Assembly: GCA_021740785.1 (NCBI GenBank)
Contig: JAIOZI010000014.1
Span: 23,852-87,851 of the forward strand
Length of the DNA: 64,000 nucleotides
Reading direction: 5' to 3'
Origin: Melioribacteraceae bacterium
Lineage (GTDB): Bacteria > Bacteroidota > Ignavibacteria > Ignavibacteriales > Melioribacteraceae
The notes beneath the pieces are model-generated. The model was not told where the DNA came from. It searched no databases and saw only the letters and a list, made by a program, of their open reading frames with translations. Positions 7,584 to 16,620 of this stretch are shown here, piece by piece (positions within the stretch are counted from its first letter, which is position 1; the number at the start of each line of letters is the position of its first letter). The position numbers and the translations under genes were made by a program.

Positions 7584-8101
7584 TTTCCTTTCACCTTTTT
7601 TAGAATTTCACATAGGTCTCTTTCAAGTGTTTCCATCGGGGTCTCAATTATTCGTCCTAATTCATCTTCGTTTGAATAGATAATAAATGTTGGGACGAAT
7701 TCAATTTGCAAGTCTTTAACTTCATCGGCTAAACCAACTTTATTTCTATCGACATTGATGAGTGTAATCTTCTCAGAAGGATAATCCAGGTAATCTAAAA
7801 TTTTATAAAACCTGGGTACTTCCCTTCTACTATCGCTGCACCAAGTTCCCATAACTATGGTAATTTGTGTGTCTTTTAATTTATCCCAGGAGCATTCTGT
7901 AATTGCAGAATCAACTTCATATAGATCCTGTTCAGAATTAAACCACCAGGCAAAAGAAGTATCCCGGAATGCATTTCTATCACAGTAGCTAATTAAAATC
8001 TTTTGCCCGGATCTTTCATCAATTATTGTTTGATTTAGTTCTTGAGCAATGATAGAGCCGGAAATCGATAAAAAAAGTAATATATAAATTAACAGCTTCA
8101 T
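7580..8101 (-). CDS. Secreted thioredoxin-like protein with a single active-site cysteine
   Basis: The 173-residue protein has an N-terminal signal peptide (about 1-19, ending SIIAQ) and a thioredoxin fold, so it probably acts in the periplasm. The active-site region reads GTWCSDSRREVPRFY (W87, C88, S91): the second cysteine of WCxxC is replaced by serine. The cis-proline region EFVPTFIIYS is kept. A CxxS site can still form mixed disulfides but cannot do ordinary dithiol exchange. The gene starts on the last base of nadK and so is co-transcribed with it. Its stop overlaps the convergent kamA stop by 4 bases. Partner and substrate are unknown. Confidence 0.8.
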   Translation of the reverse strand: MKLLIYILLFLSISGSIIAQELNQTIIDERSGQKILISYCDRNAFRDTSFAWWFNSEQDLYEVDSAITECSWDKLKDTQITIVMGTWCSDSRREVPRFYKILDYLDYPSEKITLINVDRNKVGLADEVKDLQIEFVPTFIIYSNEDELGRIIETPMETLERDLCEILKKVKGN

Positions 8102-9003
8102 TAATTACCTCCCTTTTCCTTTAGTGAATTATTACGAACATCCAAACCCCAAAATAATTTTTTACGAAGAATTTCGAAGTAATTTGTTTTCCGTGTGTGT
8201 ATAAGTCGAATTGGCTTATCACTCTTGAAGATTTCTATTCTCATAGGAGGTTTGAAATAGTGAACTCTCTGTCCATCTGAATTTACTTGAACACTGCTGT
8301 GCGGTGAATTCACATCGATAATAATCCTTTGAATGGACGAAAGAACCAAAGGACGCATTGTTAATGTATGCGGTGAAATAGGACTTAAAGTAATAGCATC
8401 GGCTTTTGGGCTTACTATCGGTCCGCCAGTAGATAAAGAATAACCGGTTGATCCGGTAGGAGTTGCAATAATGATTCCATCAGCAGAAAATGTTGACACA
8501 TAATCGTCATCAACTTTGATTGTCATTTCAATCATTTTAGGCCAGCCGCCCTTATCAATAACCAGATCATTAATACAGTACAAAGCCTTTCCAGGCGCTT
8601 CGGAACAAACGGCTCCGAGAGTCATTCTTTCTTCTATTATGAAATTTTTATTTTTTATATCCATTACAAACTCTTCAATATGCCCGACTTCAAATTCAGC
8701 TAAAAATCCGAGCTTCCCGAAATTCAACCCGGCAAGTAATGGATTCCCATTTCGTGCATCATAAGCAGTATTCAGCATGGTACCATCACCGCCAATGCTC
8801 ACAACTATATCACTCATGTTGCAAATTTCCTCATCCCCTGCAAAATCGGAATTACTAATTATCTTATTAAAATCATCCTTTTTTTCAAGAAGATGACTGC
8901 TGAGCACATAATTGATTTTACTTTCCTGCAATTTTGAGATGAGCAAGGTGATAACCTCAATTACATTTTCCTTATTGATGTTTGGAATTATTCCGACTCT
9001 CAT
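8101..9003 (-). CDS. nadK: NAD kinase
   Basis: NadK phosphorylates NAD to NADP in the cytoplasm. The 300-residue protein shows the diagnostic SIGGDGTMLNTA (GGDGT at 71-75), NFGKLGFLAEF, and the second-domain motif ADGIIIATPTGSTGYSLSTGGPI. Length and order are normal. It lies between a WaaE-like glycosyltransferase (2-base gap) and the thioredoxin-like gene (1-base overlap), an apparent three-gene - strand operon. Such grouping may be simple packing rather than a shared pathway. Confidence 0.96.
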   Translation of the reverse strand: MRVGIIPNINKENVIEVITLLISKLQESKINYVLSSHLLEKKDDFNKIISNSDFAGDEEICNMSDIVVSIGGDGTMLNTAYDARNGNPLLAGLNFGKLGFLAEFEVGHIEEFVMDIKNKNFIIEERMTLGAVCSEAPGKALYCINDLVIDKGGWPKMIEMTIKVDDDYVSTFSADGIIIATPTGSTGYSLSTGGPIVSPKADAITLSPISPHTLTMRPLVLSSIQRIIIDVNSPHSSVQVNSDGQRVHYFKPPMRIEIFKSDKPIRLIHTRKTNYFEILRKKLFWGLDVRNNSLKEKGGN

Positions 9004-9005
9004 AA

Positions 9006-9788
9006 CTAATCACTTTTATTGATTTTATTATTATCCAATTCCCATAATTTACAATACTTTGTAAACACATAATTGGCAGATAAAACGGCAAGGATAAATC
9101 CATGTAATCCGTCCAAAAATCCTCTGCGCAAAATATACATCTTAATAAACAAATATGTGGGGCGGATTAAAATATCCACAAGTTTGAATTTTTTGTTTTT
9201 ACTTCTCAGATCAATTGCTGCAAGAGATGTGTATCGATTAAATTTATCATAATAGTGTTCAAGATTAGGATCGGTAAAGTGGTTCAGATCATTCTTCAAT
9301 TTCCCGGTTGTTCCCGATACATCAAGTTCTTCATGAACCTGGAGAATTTTAAACAATGCATTCTTTCTGTTGAATAAACGTGTAACACGCCCGGGATACC
9401 ATCCACTGTATTTAATCCACTTATTTAAAAAATAAGCTCTACGGGCAACGGAAAATGCTGAATGATTGGTATCATTATTTTTAAGATCATTTATTTCGTC
9501 AATCAATTCATCGGTAAGTTCTTCATCGGCATCAATCCAAAAAATCCAATCATTCGAACAACCATCAACACCCTCTTGCTTGGTCTGTGCGTAACCCTTC
9601 CAACTAGTAATTATGTATTTAGCATCTTTGTACGATTTGACAATTTCAAGGGTTTTATCTGTGGAGGATTCATCAACTATCACAACAATTTCATCGATAC
9701 ATTTTAGCTGGCTCTCAATACATCGCCGGATGTTTTTTTCTTCATTTTTCGCTAAAATAACAGATGATATTTTATGGATTTTAGACAT
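9006..9788 (-). CDS. Family 2 glycosyltransferase, WaaE/KdtX-like
   Basis: The 260-residue protein is a GT-A fold family 2 glycosyltransferase. It has the start SSVILAKNEEKNIRRCIES, a DESSTDKT nucleotide-binding turn, and DAD (D86, D88) in WIFWIDADEEL for the metal-sugar-nucleotide. The segment SWKGYAQTKQEG is typical of the WaaE/KdtX group that adds sugars to the lipopolysaccharide inner core; the exact sugar is not determinable. One or two hydrophobic segments near the C-terminus could associate with the membrane. It is the first gene of the nadK operon. Its start lies 3 bases from an inverted repeat that could fold over the ribosome-binding region. Confidence 0.88.
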   Translation of the reverse strand: MSKIHKISSVILAKNEEKNIRRCIESQLKCIDEIVVIVDESSTDKTLEIVKSYKDAKYIITSWKGYAQTKQEGVDGCSNDWIFWIDADEELTDELIDEINDLKNNDTNHSAFSVARRAYFLNKWIKYSGWYPGRVTRLFNRKNALFKILQVHEELDVSGTTGKLKNDLNHFTDPNLEHYYDKFNRYTSLAAIDLRSKNKKFKLVDILIRPTYLFIKMYILRRGFLDGLHGFILAVLSANYVFTKYCKLWELDNNKINKSD

Positions 9789-9791
9789 AAC

Positions 9792-9819
9792 TTAACTTTA
9801 AATTGAAATACAAAGTTAA
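9792..9819 (-). repeat. Inverted repeat in the leader of the WaaE-like gene
   Basis: TTAACTTT (9792-9799) and AAAGTTAA (9812-9819) form perfect 8-base arms with a 12-base loop, 3 bases upstream of the glycosyltransferase start codon. In the - strand transcript this hairpin would cover the ribosome-binding region; in DNA it could be an operator in the 166-base divergent spacer (9789-9954). I saw no convincing promoter boxes in the rest of that spacer, only AT-rich sequence and the GGAG ribosome-binding site of the next gene. Confidence 0.4.
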
Positions 9820-9954
9820 CATTTTTTATTGTAATCGTACATTAGTAAAAATATAACTTAGATTTTCGATGCATTTTTAATTATATTATTTTCTAATAAA
9901 AATAACAATTAATTGAATTAACCCATTTAACGAACAAAAGACTGGAGCAAAATT

Positions 9955-10308
9955 ATGAAAAAAATATTGATGACCCTATTGTTTTTAGCAGCCCTTGGTG
10001 TTGCAGCAAATGCTCAACAGATACTAAGCGGCAGCTATAAAGCTGACTATAACAGTGCAGGTTATTCGCTGCATCAAAACAGCGGAGCTAGAACCTTTAC
10101 TATTGATGTTGTCTTCGAAAAGAAATTTGATTCAAGACCTGAAATTGTATTGACAGTTAATGAACTTGATGCTGAAGCACAAAATAACGTTAGATACAGA
10201 GTTGAAGCAAAAGCTGTCAGCAGCGAAGGTTTCCTCTTAACTATTACCACATGGGGTGATAGCAAAGTTTACGGAGTTGGCGGAAACTGGTTAGCTCATA
10301 GCAAATAA
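9955..10308 (+). CDS. Small secreted H-type lectin domain protein
   Basis: The 117-residue protein has a clear signal peptide (1-20, ending AANA before QQ) and one domain of about 95 residues. The pattern FTIDVVFEKKFDSRPEIVLTV, then NVRYRVEAKAVSSEGFLLTITTWGD and final GNWLAH, resembles the H-type lectin domain, a six-strand sandwich that binds sugars such as GalNAc. There is no lipobox, membrane anchor or T9SS sorting tail, so it should be free in the periplasm or exported. GGAG sits 7 bases before the ATG. It has its own terminator and is therefore monocistronic. It stands between a core glycosyltransferase and a polysaccharide locus, but sugar binding is inferred from family resemblance. 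Confidence 0.7.
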   Translation: MKKILMTLLFLAALGVAANAQQILSGSYKADYNSAGYSLHQNSGARTFTIDVVFEKKFDSRPEIVLTVNELDAEAQNNVRYRVEAKAVSSEGFLLTITTWGDSKVYGVGGNWLAHSK

Positions 10309-10328
10309 TTTTTTCCAATTCTTATTTT

Positions 10329-10370
10329 TGAAAAGCTGTCTGCATAAAATGCGACAGCTTTTTTTATTTT
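10329..10370 (+). terminator. Rho-independent terminator of the lectin gene
   Basis: AAAAGCTGTC (10331-10340) pairs perfectly with GACAGCTTTT (10353-10362). An inner GCA/TGC extension closes the loop, and the T-run continues to about 10370. It lies 22 bases after the stop codon and is the strongest terminator seen on the + strand. It separates the lectin from the polysaccharide genes. Confidence 0.9.
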
Positions 10371-10416
10371 TACCATACGGAAATTTTTTCGAATATTTGA
10401 CTTTTAAGAAAACAAA

Positions 10417-11751
10417 TTGATAAGTAAAATTAAAGATATTATCTCGTTCGCTCTATCCAGAAATTCTTCCGATAACCGCTCGGAAGCCGTCTGGTTTTTC
10501 TCTGCTCAATTTGTAAACTTTTTATTTGGTTTTGCACTTGTAAAAATATTATCTCAACTTGGTACGGCGACTTACGGAAAATATGCGCTGATAATGACAA
10601 TCGTTTCCCTATTGACGATGATCCTCTACGGGCCTGCCATTCAAGGGTTTAATAGATTTTATTATGATTTCATCCGAAAGAACGGAAGCGGTTCATATCT
10701 TCGACTCTTGTATGCATTCCTTATTAATTCAACCATTTTACTCTTAGTATTGATTGTACTTTTTAGTTTTTCCGGAAGTTTAATCTCAGAAAACCTTAAT
10801 ACAGTTTTTGTAATTATTGCCGGATTATTCATTCTGAATTTTAAACTAAATGAGTTCGGTACAAATCAGCTAAACCTAATTCGTGAAAGAAAAACCAACG
10901 CCGTACTAATTTTGATTGAAAGATCCTTATTAATCACGTTATTAAGCTGGTTCTTGTTAAGTGACAGTTTGACCTTGAATATTGCTTTAATAATCTATGC
11001 CTCTTCGGCAATGATATTCGGACTTATAAAAATTCTTGTTTTCAAAAACCTAAATGAAGTAAATGAAACGAAGATAACCGAAGAAGATACTGAGAGAATA
11101 AAAAAAACAATTATCGTTTACTCACTTCCCTTTATGATTTGGGGGTCTGCCGGGTGGCTGCAATTAAATGGTGAAAAATGGATTATTGAATATTTTCTAT
11201 CAACTTCCGATGTTGGTATTTATGCGGTGATGATATCCTTAGCAAATGCTTTCATTGCAATACCCAGCACCTTTATGGGTGAATTTCTAACACCGATAAT
11301 ATTCAAAAACTTTTCCGACATGAATGATACCGAATCAATAAAGCGTGGAGAAAGCTATATAAATATTTACATTATAACAGTTGTTTTGCTTATGATAATT
11401 GCATCAATCACAACATACTTTTTTTCTATGCAAATCATCAACCTCATCAGCAGCCCGGATTACATTTTATTTGATTACTTATTACCCATTCTCTGCGTCG
11501 GCACAGGATTTTTCTATACTGGTCAAGCAATGACTACACTTGGATTAGCATTGAACAAACCTAAAAAGTATATTATACCGAAAATTCTCGCCGGACTTTT
11601 AGCAATATTATTTAATATAATATTGATACAATTATTCGGCTTGCCGGGTATTGCTTATTCAATATTGCTGGTCGGAATTTCATATATTATTTCCATAAAA
11701 ATTACCAATAGAATTATTTTGCAAGAAACTTTACCTGAAGGTTTAATTTGA
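10417..11751 (+). CDS. Polysaccharide flippase (Wzx/MATE-like membrane protein)
   Basis: The 444-residue protein is almost entirely hydrophobic helices, about 12-14 segments, and fits the MOP/Wzx superfamily that flips undecaprenyl-linked sugar units across the inner membrane. The N-terminal part, EAVWFFSAQFVNFLFGF followed by ATYGKYALIMTIVSLL, is typical. It begins with TTG at 10417: a stop codon lies in frame just upstream (10405) and no ATG is available near the conserved start. It is the first gene of a seven-gene glycan locus and overlaps the next gene by 4 bases. The transported glycan is unknown. Confidence 0.87.
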   Translation: MISKIKDIISFALSRNSSDNRSEAVWFFSAQFVNFLFGFALVKILSQLGTATYGKYALIMTIVSLLTMILYGPAIQGFNRFYYDFIRKNGSGSYLRLLYAFLINSTILLLVLIVLFSFSGSLISENLNTVFVIIAGLFILNFKLNEFGTNQLNLIRERKTNAVLILIERSLLITLLSWFLLSDSLTLNIALIIYASSAMIFGLIKILVFKNLNEVNETKITEEDTERIKKTIIVYSLPFMIWGSAGWLQLNGEKWIIEYFLSTSDVGIYAVMISLANAFIAIPSTFMGEFLTPIIFKNFSDMNDTESIKRGESYINIYIITVVLLMIIASITTYFFSMQIINLISSPDYILFDYLLPILCVGTGFFYTGQAMTTLGLALNKPKKYIIPKILAGLLAILFNIILIQLFGLPGIAYSILLVGISYIISIKITNRIILQETLPEGLI

Positions 11752-12758
11752 AAATTGTAACCGTACTTATGAAGCATGATTATGGGGATGAGAACCGGGG
11801 GCTCTCCTACGAATATATTAATATTCATCAGCCGTTAGTTGAGTTATTCGGTGAAAGAAATGTAATCAATTATGATTTCATGAAAATTTTACGTGGTGAA
11901 AACAGAGATGAGTTGAATGAAGATATAAAGAAATTTATTGACTCGGAATCTCCCGGTATTGTTTTATTCTGCTTGTTCGAAGATGAATTCGATGCCGGTA
12001 CCATTGATTATATCAGCTCGGTTTCAAATACAATTTGTTATTTTTTCGATGATCCGTGGCGGCAAAGTTATGTTAGGAAATGGATCAATCACTTTTCGTT
12101 TTTTTCAACACCCGATTATTACATGTACCTTAAATACATTCATGAAGGAATTCAAAACGCTTTATATTCTCCGTTCGGATTTAACTCATCAATTTATAAG
12201 AAGAAAAATCTCGAATACAAATACGATGTATCCTTTGTCGGCGGCTACAGCGCTTACCGTAAGTGGGTCATTAAATATCTTGCTAAAGCCGGCATAAAAG
12301 TTCACACATTCGGAAGAGGCTGGGACACGGATAAAAGTTGGATCACAAATGAAGAAATGGTGAATATATTTAATCAATCAAGGATAAACCTAAATTTATC
12401 CAATGGAATCTATTACGATTACAATTATCTTTTTAATTCATTTAAATCTCCAAAAGCAATAAAGCAAATTCTTTTGAACAAGAAGAATAAAGAACAGGTA
12501 AAAGGAAGACACTTTGAAATTAATGGCTGCGGCGGTTTCCAGTTAAGCTATTTTGTGCCGGGATTGAATAAAGTATATTTAATTGATGAAGAAATTGCAG
12601 TATATGAAGATATTAGAAATCTTGCAGATGAAATAAATTTCTTTCTTGAAAATGATTCTCTTAGAGAAGAGATTGCTCTAAAAGGATATGAGCGGTCTAT
12701 GAAAGATCATACATCACAGAAATACTTGAGTGAATTAATTAAAAAAGTAACCGGGTAA
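11748..12758 (+). CDS. CgeB-like glycosyltransferase
   Basis: The 336-residue protein resembles the CgeB/YkvP group of GT-B glycosyltransferases. Features are a CYFFDDPWR segment, YDVSFVGGYSAYRKWVIKYL starting the second Rossmann half, HTFGRGWD, and the late block RHFEINGCGGFQLSYFVPGL with the E..G.G.F pattern. The start is TTG, overlapping the flippase stop as TTGA; the next ATG would remove the first strand KIVTVL, so TTG is preferred. It is translationally coupled to the flippase, implying a role on the same glycan. The sugar donor is not predictable. Confidence 0.8.
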   Translation: MKIVTVLMKHDYGDENRGLSYEYINIHQPLVELFGERNVINYDFMKILRGENRDELNEDIKKFIDSESPGIVLFCLFEDEFDAGTIDYISSVSNTICYFFDDPWRQSYVRKWINHFSFFSTPDYYMYLKYIHEGIQNALYSPFGFNSSIYKKKNLEYKYDVSFVGGYSAYRKWVIKYLAKAGIKVHTFGRGWDTDKSWITNEEMVNIFNQSRINLNLSNGIYYDYNYLFNSFKSPKAIKQILLNKKNKEQVKGRHFEINGCGGFQLSYFVPGLNKVYLIDEEIAVYEDIRNLADEINFFLENDSLREEIALKGYERSMKDHTSQKYLSELIKKVTG

Positions 12759-12760
12759 TT

Positions 12761-13540
12761 ATGCCGAGTATAGGATACATATTAAAAGAATTTGGAATCG
12801 ATTTGAGAAAAACCTATAGAAGCAGTAAAGGTTTACTCAAGTATATACAAAATCTAAAGAGAATTAAAGAATTGATTAGGAAGAATAAATCACCCTTCCC
12901 GCTTAAAAATTTTTATCCATGTTTGAATGACAGGTACGAGGATGCAGGTCAGTTTGACATTCACTATTTTTTGCAGGATTGGTTTATCGCAAATTTAATC
13001 TATAAAAATAATCCTGTAAAACACGTTGATGTTGGATCCAAAATAGATAGTTTTGTTTCGCATGTAGCAGTATTTAGAGAAATTGAAGTATTTGATATCC
13101 GACCGCTGGATATAGCCATACCTAATATTAAATTCGTAGAAGCTGATCTTATGTCGGGAAATTTTGATTTCATTGATTACTGCGATTCAGTATCATCACT
13201 CCATGTGCTAGAGCATTTTGGGCTCGGTAGATACGGAGATACAATTGATACTGAAGGACATTTGAAGGGAATTAAAAATATAACACAGATGCTTAAAAGC
13301 GGCGGTACATTCTATTTCTCGACCCCGATTGGAGAACAAAGAATTGAATTTGATGCTCATCGCGTTTTTTCTGTTTCTTACTTGATTGATGTATTCAATA
13401 AATCTTATGATATAAAATCCTTTCATTATATTGATGACAATGGTAAATTTAACTCGAATGCTGAATTGTCGAATAACAATGTGACAAATAACTTCGGCTG
13501 TAATTACGGCTGCGGAATTTTTGAATTAATCAAAAAATAA
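12761..13540 (+). CDS. DUF268 family protein, methyltransferase-like
   Basis: The 259-residue protein matches the DUF268 family, with a Rossmann-type methyltransferase-like core. HVDVGSKIDSFVSHVAVF resembles a SAM-binding first strand and loop, LMSGNFDFIDYCDSVSSLHVLEHFGLGRYGD is the family hallmark region, and LKSGGTFYFSTPIG follows. No enzymatic activity is established for the family that I can cite; sugar methylation is a reasonable guess from its place among glycosyltransferases. It starts 2 bases after the previous gene and ends 8 bases before the next. Confidence 0.75.
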   Translation: MPSIGYILKEFGIDLRKTYRSSKGLLKYIQNLKRIKELIRKNKSPFPLKNFYPCLNDRYEDAGQFDIHYFLQDWFIANLIYKNNPVKHVDVGSKIDSFVSHVAVFREIEVFDIRPLDIAIPNIKFVEADLMSGNFDFIDYCDSVSSLHVLEHFGLGRYGDTIDTEGHLKGIKNITQMLKSGGTFYFSTPIGEQRIEFDAHRVFSVSYLIDVFNKSYDIKSFHYIDDNGKFNSNAELSNNNVTNNFGCNYGCGIFELIKK

Positions 13541-13548
13541 ACCCGGCA

Positions 13549-14376
13549 ATGTCAAAACAAACACCTGTAATTTCGATTGTAATACCGACTTATAATTCCG
13601 GCAAATATATATTGGATACACTTAATTCCGTATATAACCAGACATTTAAAAATTATGAAATCATCATTATTGATGACGGTTCAACTGATTCTACAATTGA
13701 AATCATAAACAAAGAATGTGGGAATCACCCGGGGATTAATTTTATAAGGTCCAAACATTGTGGGCGTCCTTCGGTATTGAGGAATATTGGAATAAAAAAT
13801 GCATTAGGTAATTTTATAGCATTTCTCGATAGTGATGACTTATGGACAAAGACTAAACTTGCCGACCAATATAATTTGATTGCAAATAATAATTCTGCTG
13901 CACTCGTTTATTCAGTTAGTGTAACATTTGGGAATATCGGGATTGCATCATCAAACTATGAAGTTCTGCCGGTAATTGGGAAAGCTGTTAAAAGTAGAGA
14001 TGATTTAATTAACATCGGTAACTCGATAACATGTTCTACGGTTTTAGCAAAGAAGGACTTGTTGATTGAAGTCGGCGGGTTCGATGAAGATCCGCAAAAT
14101 CAAATGGAAGATTACACACTCTGGATTGCATTGGCGGATAAAGGAAAAATAATTTTCGTACCGAAAATTCATACATATTATCGTGTGCATGATCAACAAT
14201 TTTCAGGTGACTGGGAGTTGAAGAAAAAAAGGCTTGAATACATATCTACAAAATACAATCTTAAGCTGGCTCAGTACAAGGGAATCAGGAACAAAGGGAT
14301 TGTATGGCGTTTACTGAGAAATTTTCTGCACTTTATTAGTTACCTTTATTATAAATTTCTTTCTCAAATAAAATAG
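13549..14376 (+). CDS. Family 2 glycosyltransferase
   Basis: The 275-residue protein is a GT-A glycosyltransferase. It shows VISIVIPTYNSGKYILDTLNS, the DDGSTDST turn, FLDSDDLW (the DxD-type metal site), and GGFDEDPQNQMEDYTLWIAL, the usual acceptor-side ED motif region. The last 60 residues are basic and hydrophobic and may sit on the membrane. It lies in the middle of the polysaccharide locus with an 8-base spacer upstream and a 10-base spacer downstream. The sugar and acceptor are unknown. Confidence 0.9.
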   Translation: MSKQTPVISIVIPTYNSGKYILDTLNSVYNQTFKNYEIIIIDDGSTDSTIEIINKECGNHPGINFIRSKHCGRPSVLRNIGIKNALGNFIAFLDSDDLWTKTKLADQYNLIANNNSAALVYSVSVTFGNIGIASSNYEVLPVIGKAVKSRDDLINIGNSITCSTVLAKKDLLIEVGGFDEDPQNQMEDYTLWIALADKGKIIFVPKIHTYYRVHDQQFSGDWELKKKRLEYISTKYNLKLAQYKGIRNKGIVWRLLRNFLHFISYLYYKFLSQIK

Positions 14377-14386
14377 CTGCTCATAA

Positions 14387-15475
14387 ATGAAAATTTTGTT
14401 AATAACTGTTCGTGCAGATTTTGGAGGCGGACCGGAACACATTCACAACTTATTACGCGAACTTAATAAAAACCATGAGTTCTATATAGCTGCGCCAAAG
14501 GATTTTCCATATTGGGAAAGATATAAAGCAATAATTCCGAAAGAAAAAATGATTGAAATTCCGCACAGGAAATTCAACATAACCGTATTGTTCGATCTTT
14601 GGAAATTCATTCACAAACATAAAATTGAAATAATCCATTCACACGGGAAAGGCGCCGGAATTTACAGCAGGTTACTTTCAATTTTTTCAATCAAAAAGTA
14701 TGTGCATACATATCACGGAATCCACGATAACAATTATAATCAATTGGCTCGGATTGCTTACATAAATATTGAACGATTACTTTCCATCTTTACCACTAAA
14801 TTTATTTGTGTATCGAAAAGTGAATTTAGTATCGTTGAAGAATTAAAACTAGCCAATCCCTCCAAAGTAGAAATAATAAATAATGGAGTAATAATACCGG
14901 GAACAAAAACCACACGAGCAACTGATTCCGAACCGTTGAATATTATTCACATCAGCAGATTCGATTATGCAAAAAACAGCATGCTTATTTTTGATATAGT
15001 AAAAAGCCTTTCCGGTAAAGAGAAACTATCTAAGTTTTGTTTTCAAATAATCGGCGATGGTGAAGATAGAAATAAGTTATTATTGAAATTAACTGAAAAT
15101 AACCTGGAAGAATCAGTTGAATTTATAGGGACAAAGACAGACCTCTCGCCTTATTATAAAAGCGCGTTTTGTTATTTATCAACTTCCAAATGGGAGGGAT
15201 TACCTTTGACTGTGCTCGAATCAATGAGTTACGGTATACCTGTAGCAGCGACCAATGTAACAGGCAATGTTGATCTGGTGAAAAATTATTCAACCGGTTT
15301 TCTATATAATGAAAACGCGATAGAAGATTGTGTTGATTTTATTATAGAGCTTTCCGAGAACAATGAAATGTGGCAGAAATTGTCCTTGAACAGTATGCGT
15401 CAAATTAGGGATAATTATTCTGTAGATAAGATGGCAAAGCAAACCGAAAATCTATATTTTAGTATTTTATCATAA
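14387..15475 (+). CDS. Family 4 glycosyltransferase (first of two)
   Basis: The 362-residue GT-B protein has an N-terminal half with LLITVRADFGGGPEHIHNLL and HSHGKGAGIYSRLL. The C-terminal half has FICVSKSEF, the nucleotide-sugar domain IIHISRFDYAKN, and the donor-binding EGLPLTVLESMSYGIPVAATNVTGN, containing the EX7E-type motif of GT4 retaining enzymes. Length is normal. It sits between a GT2 and a second GT4 in the same operon and presumably adds one sugar of the repeat unit on the cytoplasmic face of the inner membrane. Confidence 0.92.
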   Translation: MKILLITVRADFGGGPEHIHNLLRELNKNHEFYIAAPKDFPYWERYKAIIPKEKMIEIPHRKFNITVLFDLWKFIHKHKIEIIHSHGKGAGIYSRLLSIFSIKKYVHTYHGIHDNNYNQLARIAYINIERLLSIFTTKFICVSKSEFSIVEELKLANPSKVEIINNGVIIPGTKTTRATDSEPLNIIHISRFDYAKNSMLIFDIVKSLSGKEKLSKFCFQIIGDGEDRNKLLLKLTENNLEESVEFIGTKTDLSPYYKSAFCYLSTSKWEGLPLTVLESMSYGIPVAATNVTGNVDLVKNYSTGFLYNENAIEDCVDFIIELSENNEMWQKLSLNSMRQIRDNYSVDKMAKQTENLYFSILS

Positions 15476-15495
15476 AATGATATTGCGGGAATTTG

Positions 15496-16614
15496 ATGAA
15501 TAATATTGCTCTTGTGCATGATTGGCTTGTTAATTATATGGGTTCGGAAAGATGTGTAGAATCATTCAAGAATATATATCCCGAAAGCATTGTTTATACG
15601 ATTGTAGACTTTCTAAATGAACAAGATCGTGATAAAATATTAAAGAGCGGTAAAAGCCGGACAACTTTTATTCAAAATCTACCATTTGCAAAAAAATTTC
15701 ATCGACATTACTTTCCCCTTTTCCCTTATGCGATTGAACAACTTGACGTATCGGAACATGACGTGATTCTTTCCAGTTCACATGCATTTGCCAAAGGAGT
15801 ATTGACAAATACAAATCAACTGCATGTTTGTTATTGCCACACTCCTATCAGGTATGCTTGGGATTTATATCACCAATACATTCGTGAAGCAAAGTTATCC
15901 GGATTAACCGGTTACGTTGCCAAAAAAGCTCTGCATAAAATAAGAATATGGGATTACACAACACCCAATAGGGTTGATCATTTTATTGCCAATTCAAAAC
16001 ATATTGCAAAAAGGATTAGAAAAGTATATAACCGTCATGCCGATGTAATTTATCCCCCGGTTGATACTGAGTTATTTACTTTTCAACAAAAGAAAGACGA
16101 TTATTATTTAACAGTATCGAGATTTGTCCCATACAAAAAAATCGATCAAATCGTTGAGGCTTTTTCTAAAATACCGGATAAAAAATTATTAGTGATTGGC
16201 GATGGACCCGATGAGAAAAGGATTAAATCGTTAGCTGCAAAGAATATTGAAATTATTCCCTTTCAACCATTTGATCAGTTGCGCAAGTATATGCAGAATG
16301 CAAAAGCATTTTTGTTTGCTGCCGAAGAAGATTTCGGGATTACAATAGTAGAAGCGCAATCATGCGGAACACCTGTAATTGCTTACAAAGTTGGCGGCGC
16401 CTCCGAAACGGTTATCGATAAAAAGACGGGAATATTATATGATCTCCAGGAACCGGAACAAATTATTGAAGCCGTAAATAAATTTGAAAAGCATGAAAGT
16501 ACTTTTGATTTGCAAATTATCAGCGAACATGCGAAACAGTTTTCAAGAGAAAATTTTGAATTACAAATCGAGAATTATATCAAACAAAAATCCGATATCT
16601 TTTTCAATCAATAA
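15496..16614 (+). CDS. Family 4 glycosyltransferase (second, mannosyltransferase-like)
   Basis: The roughly 372-residue GT-B protein has a start typical of the WbaZ-like branch: ALVHDWLVNYMGSERCVES, then LSSSHAFAKGV, CYCHTPIRYAWDLY and VDHFIANSKHIAKRI. The donor domain shows LTVSRFVPYKKIDQIVEAF and EDFGITIVEAQSCGTPVIAYKVGGASE, the EX7E motif. Members of this branch are often mannosyl- or rhamnosyl-transferases, but the sugar here is not proven. I use the ATG at 15496; a TTG lies one codon upstream. It is followed 6 bases later by the initiating transferase. Confidence 0.9.
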   Translation: MNNIALVHDWLVNYMGSERCVESFKNIYPESIVYTIVDFLNEQDRDKILKSGKSRTTFIQNLPFAKKFHRHYFPLFPYAIEQLDVSEHDVILSSSHAFAKGVLTNTNQLHVCYCHTPIRYAWDLYHQYIREAKLSGLTGYVAKKALHKIRIWDYTTPNRVDHFIANSKHIAKRIRKVYNRHADVIYPPVDTELFTFQQKKDDYYLTVSRFVPYKKIDQIVEAFSKIPDKKLLVIGDGPDEKRIKSLAAKNIEIIPFQPFDQLRKYMQNAKAFLFAAEEDFGITIVEAQSCGTPVIAYKVGGASETVIDKKTGILYDLQEPEQIIEAVNKFEKHESTFDLQIISEHAKQFSRENFELQIENYIKQKSDIFFNQ

Positions 16615-16620
16615 AACATT

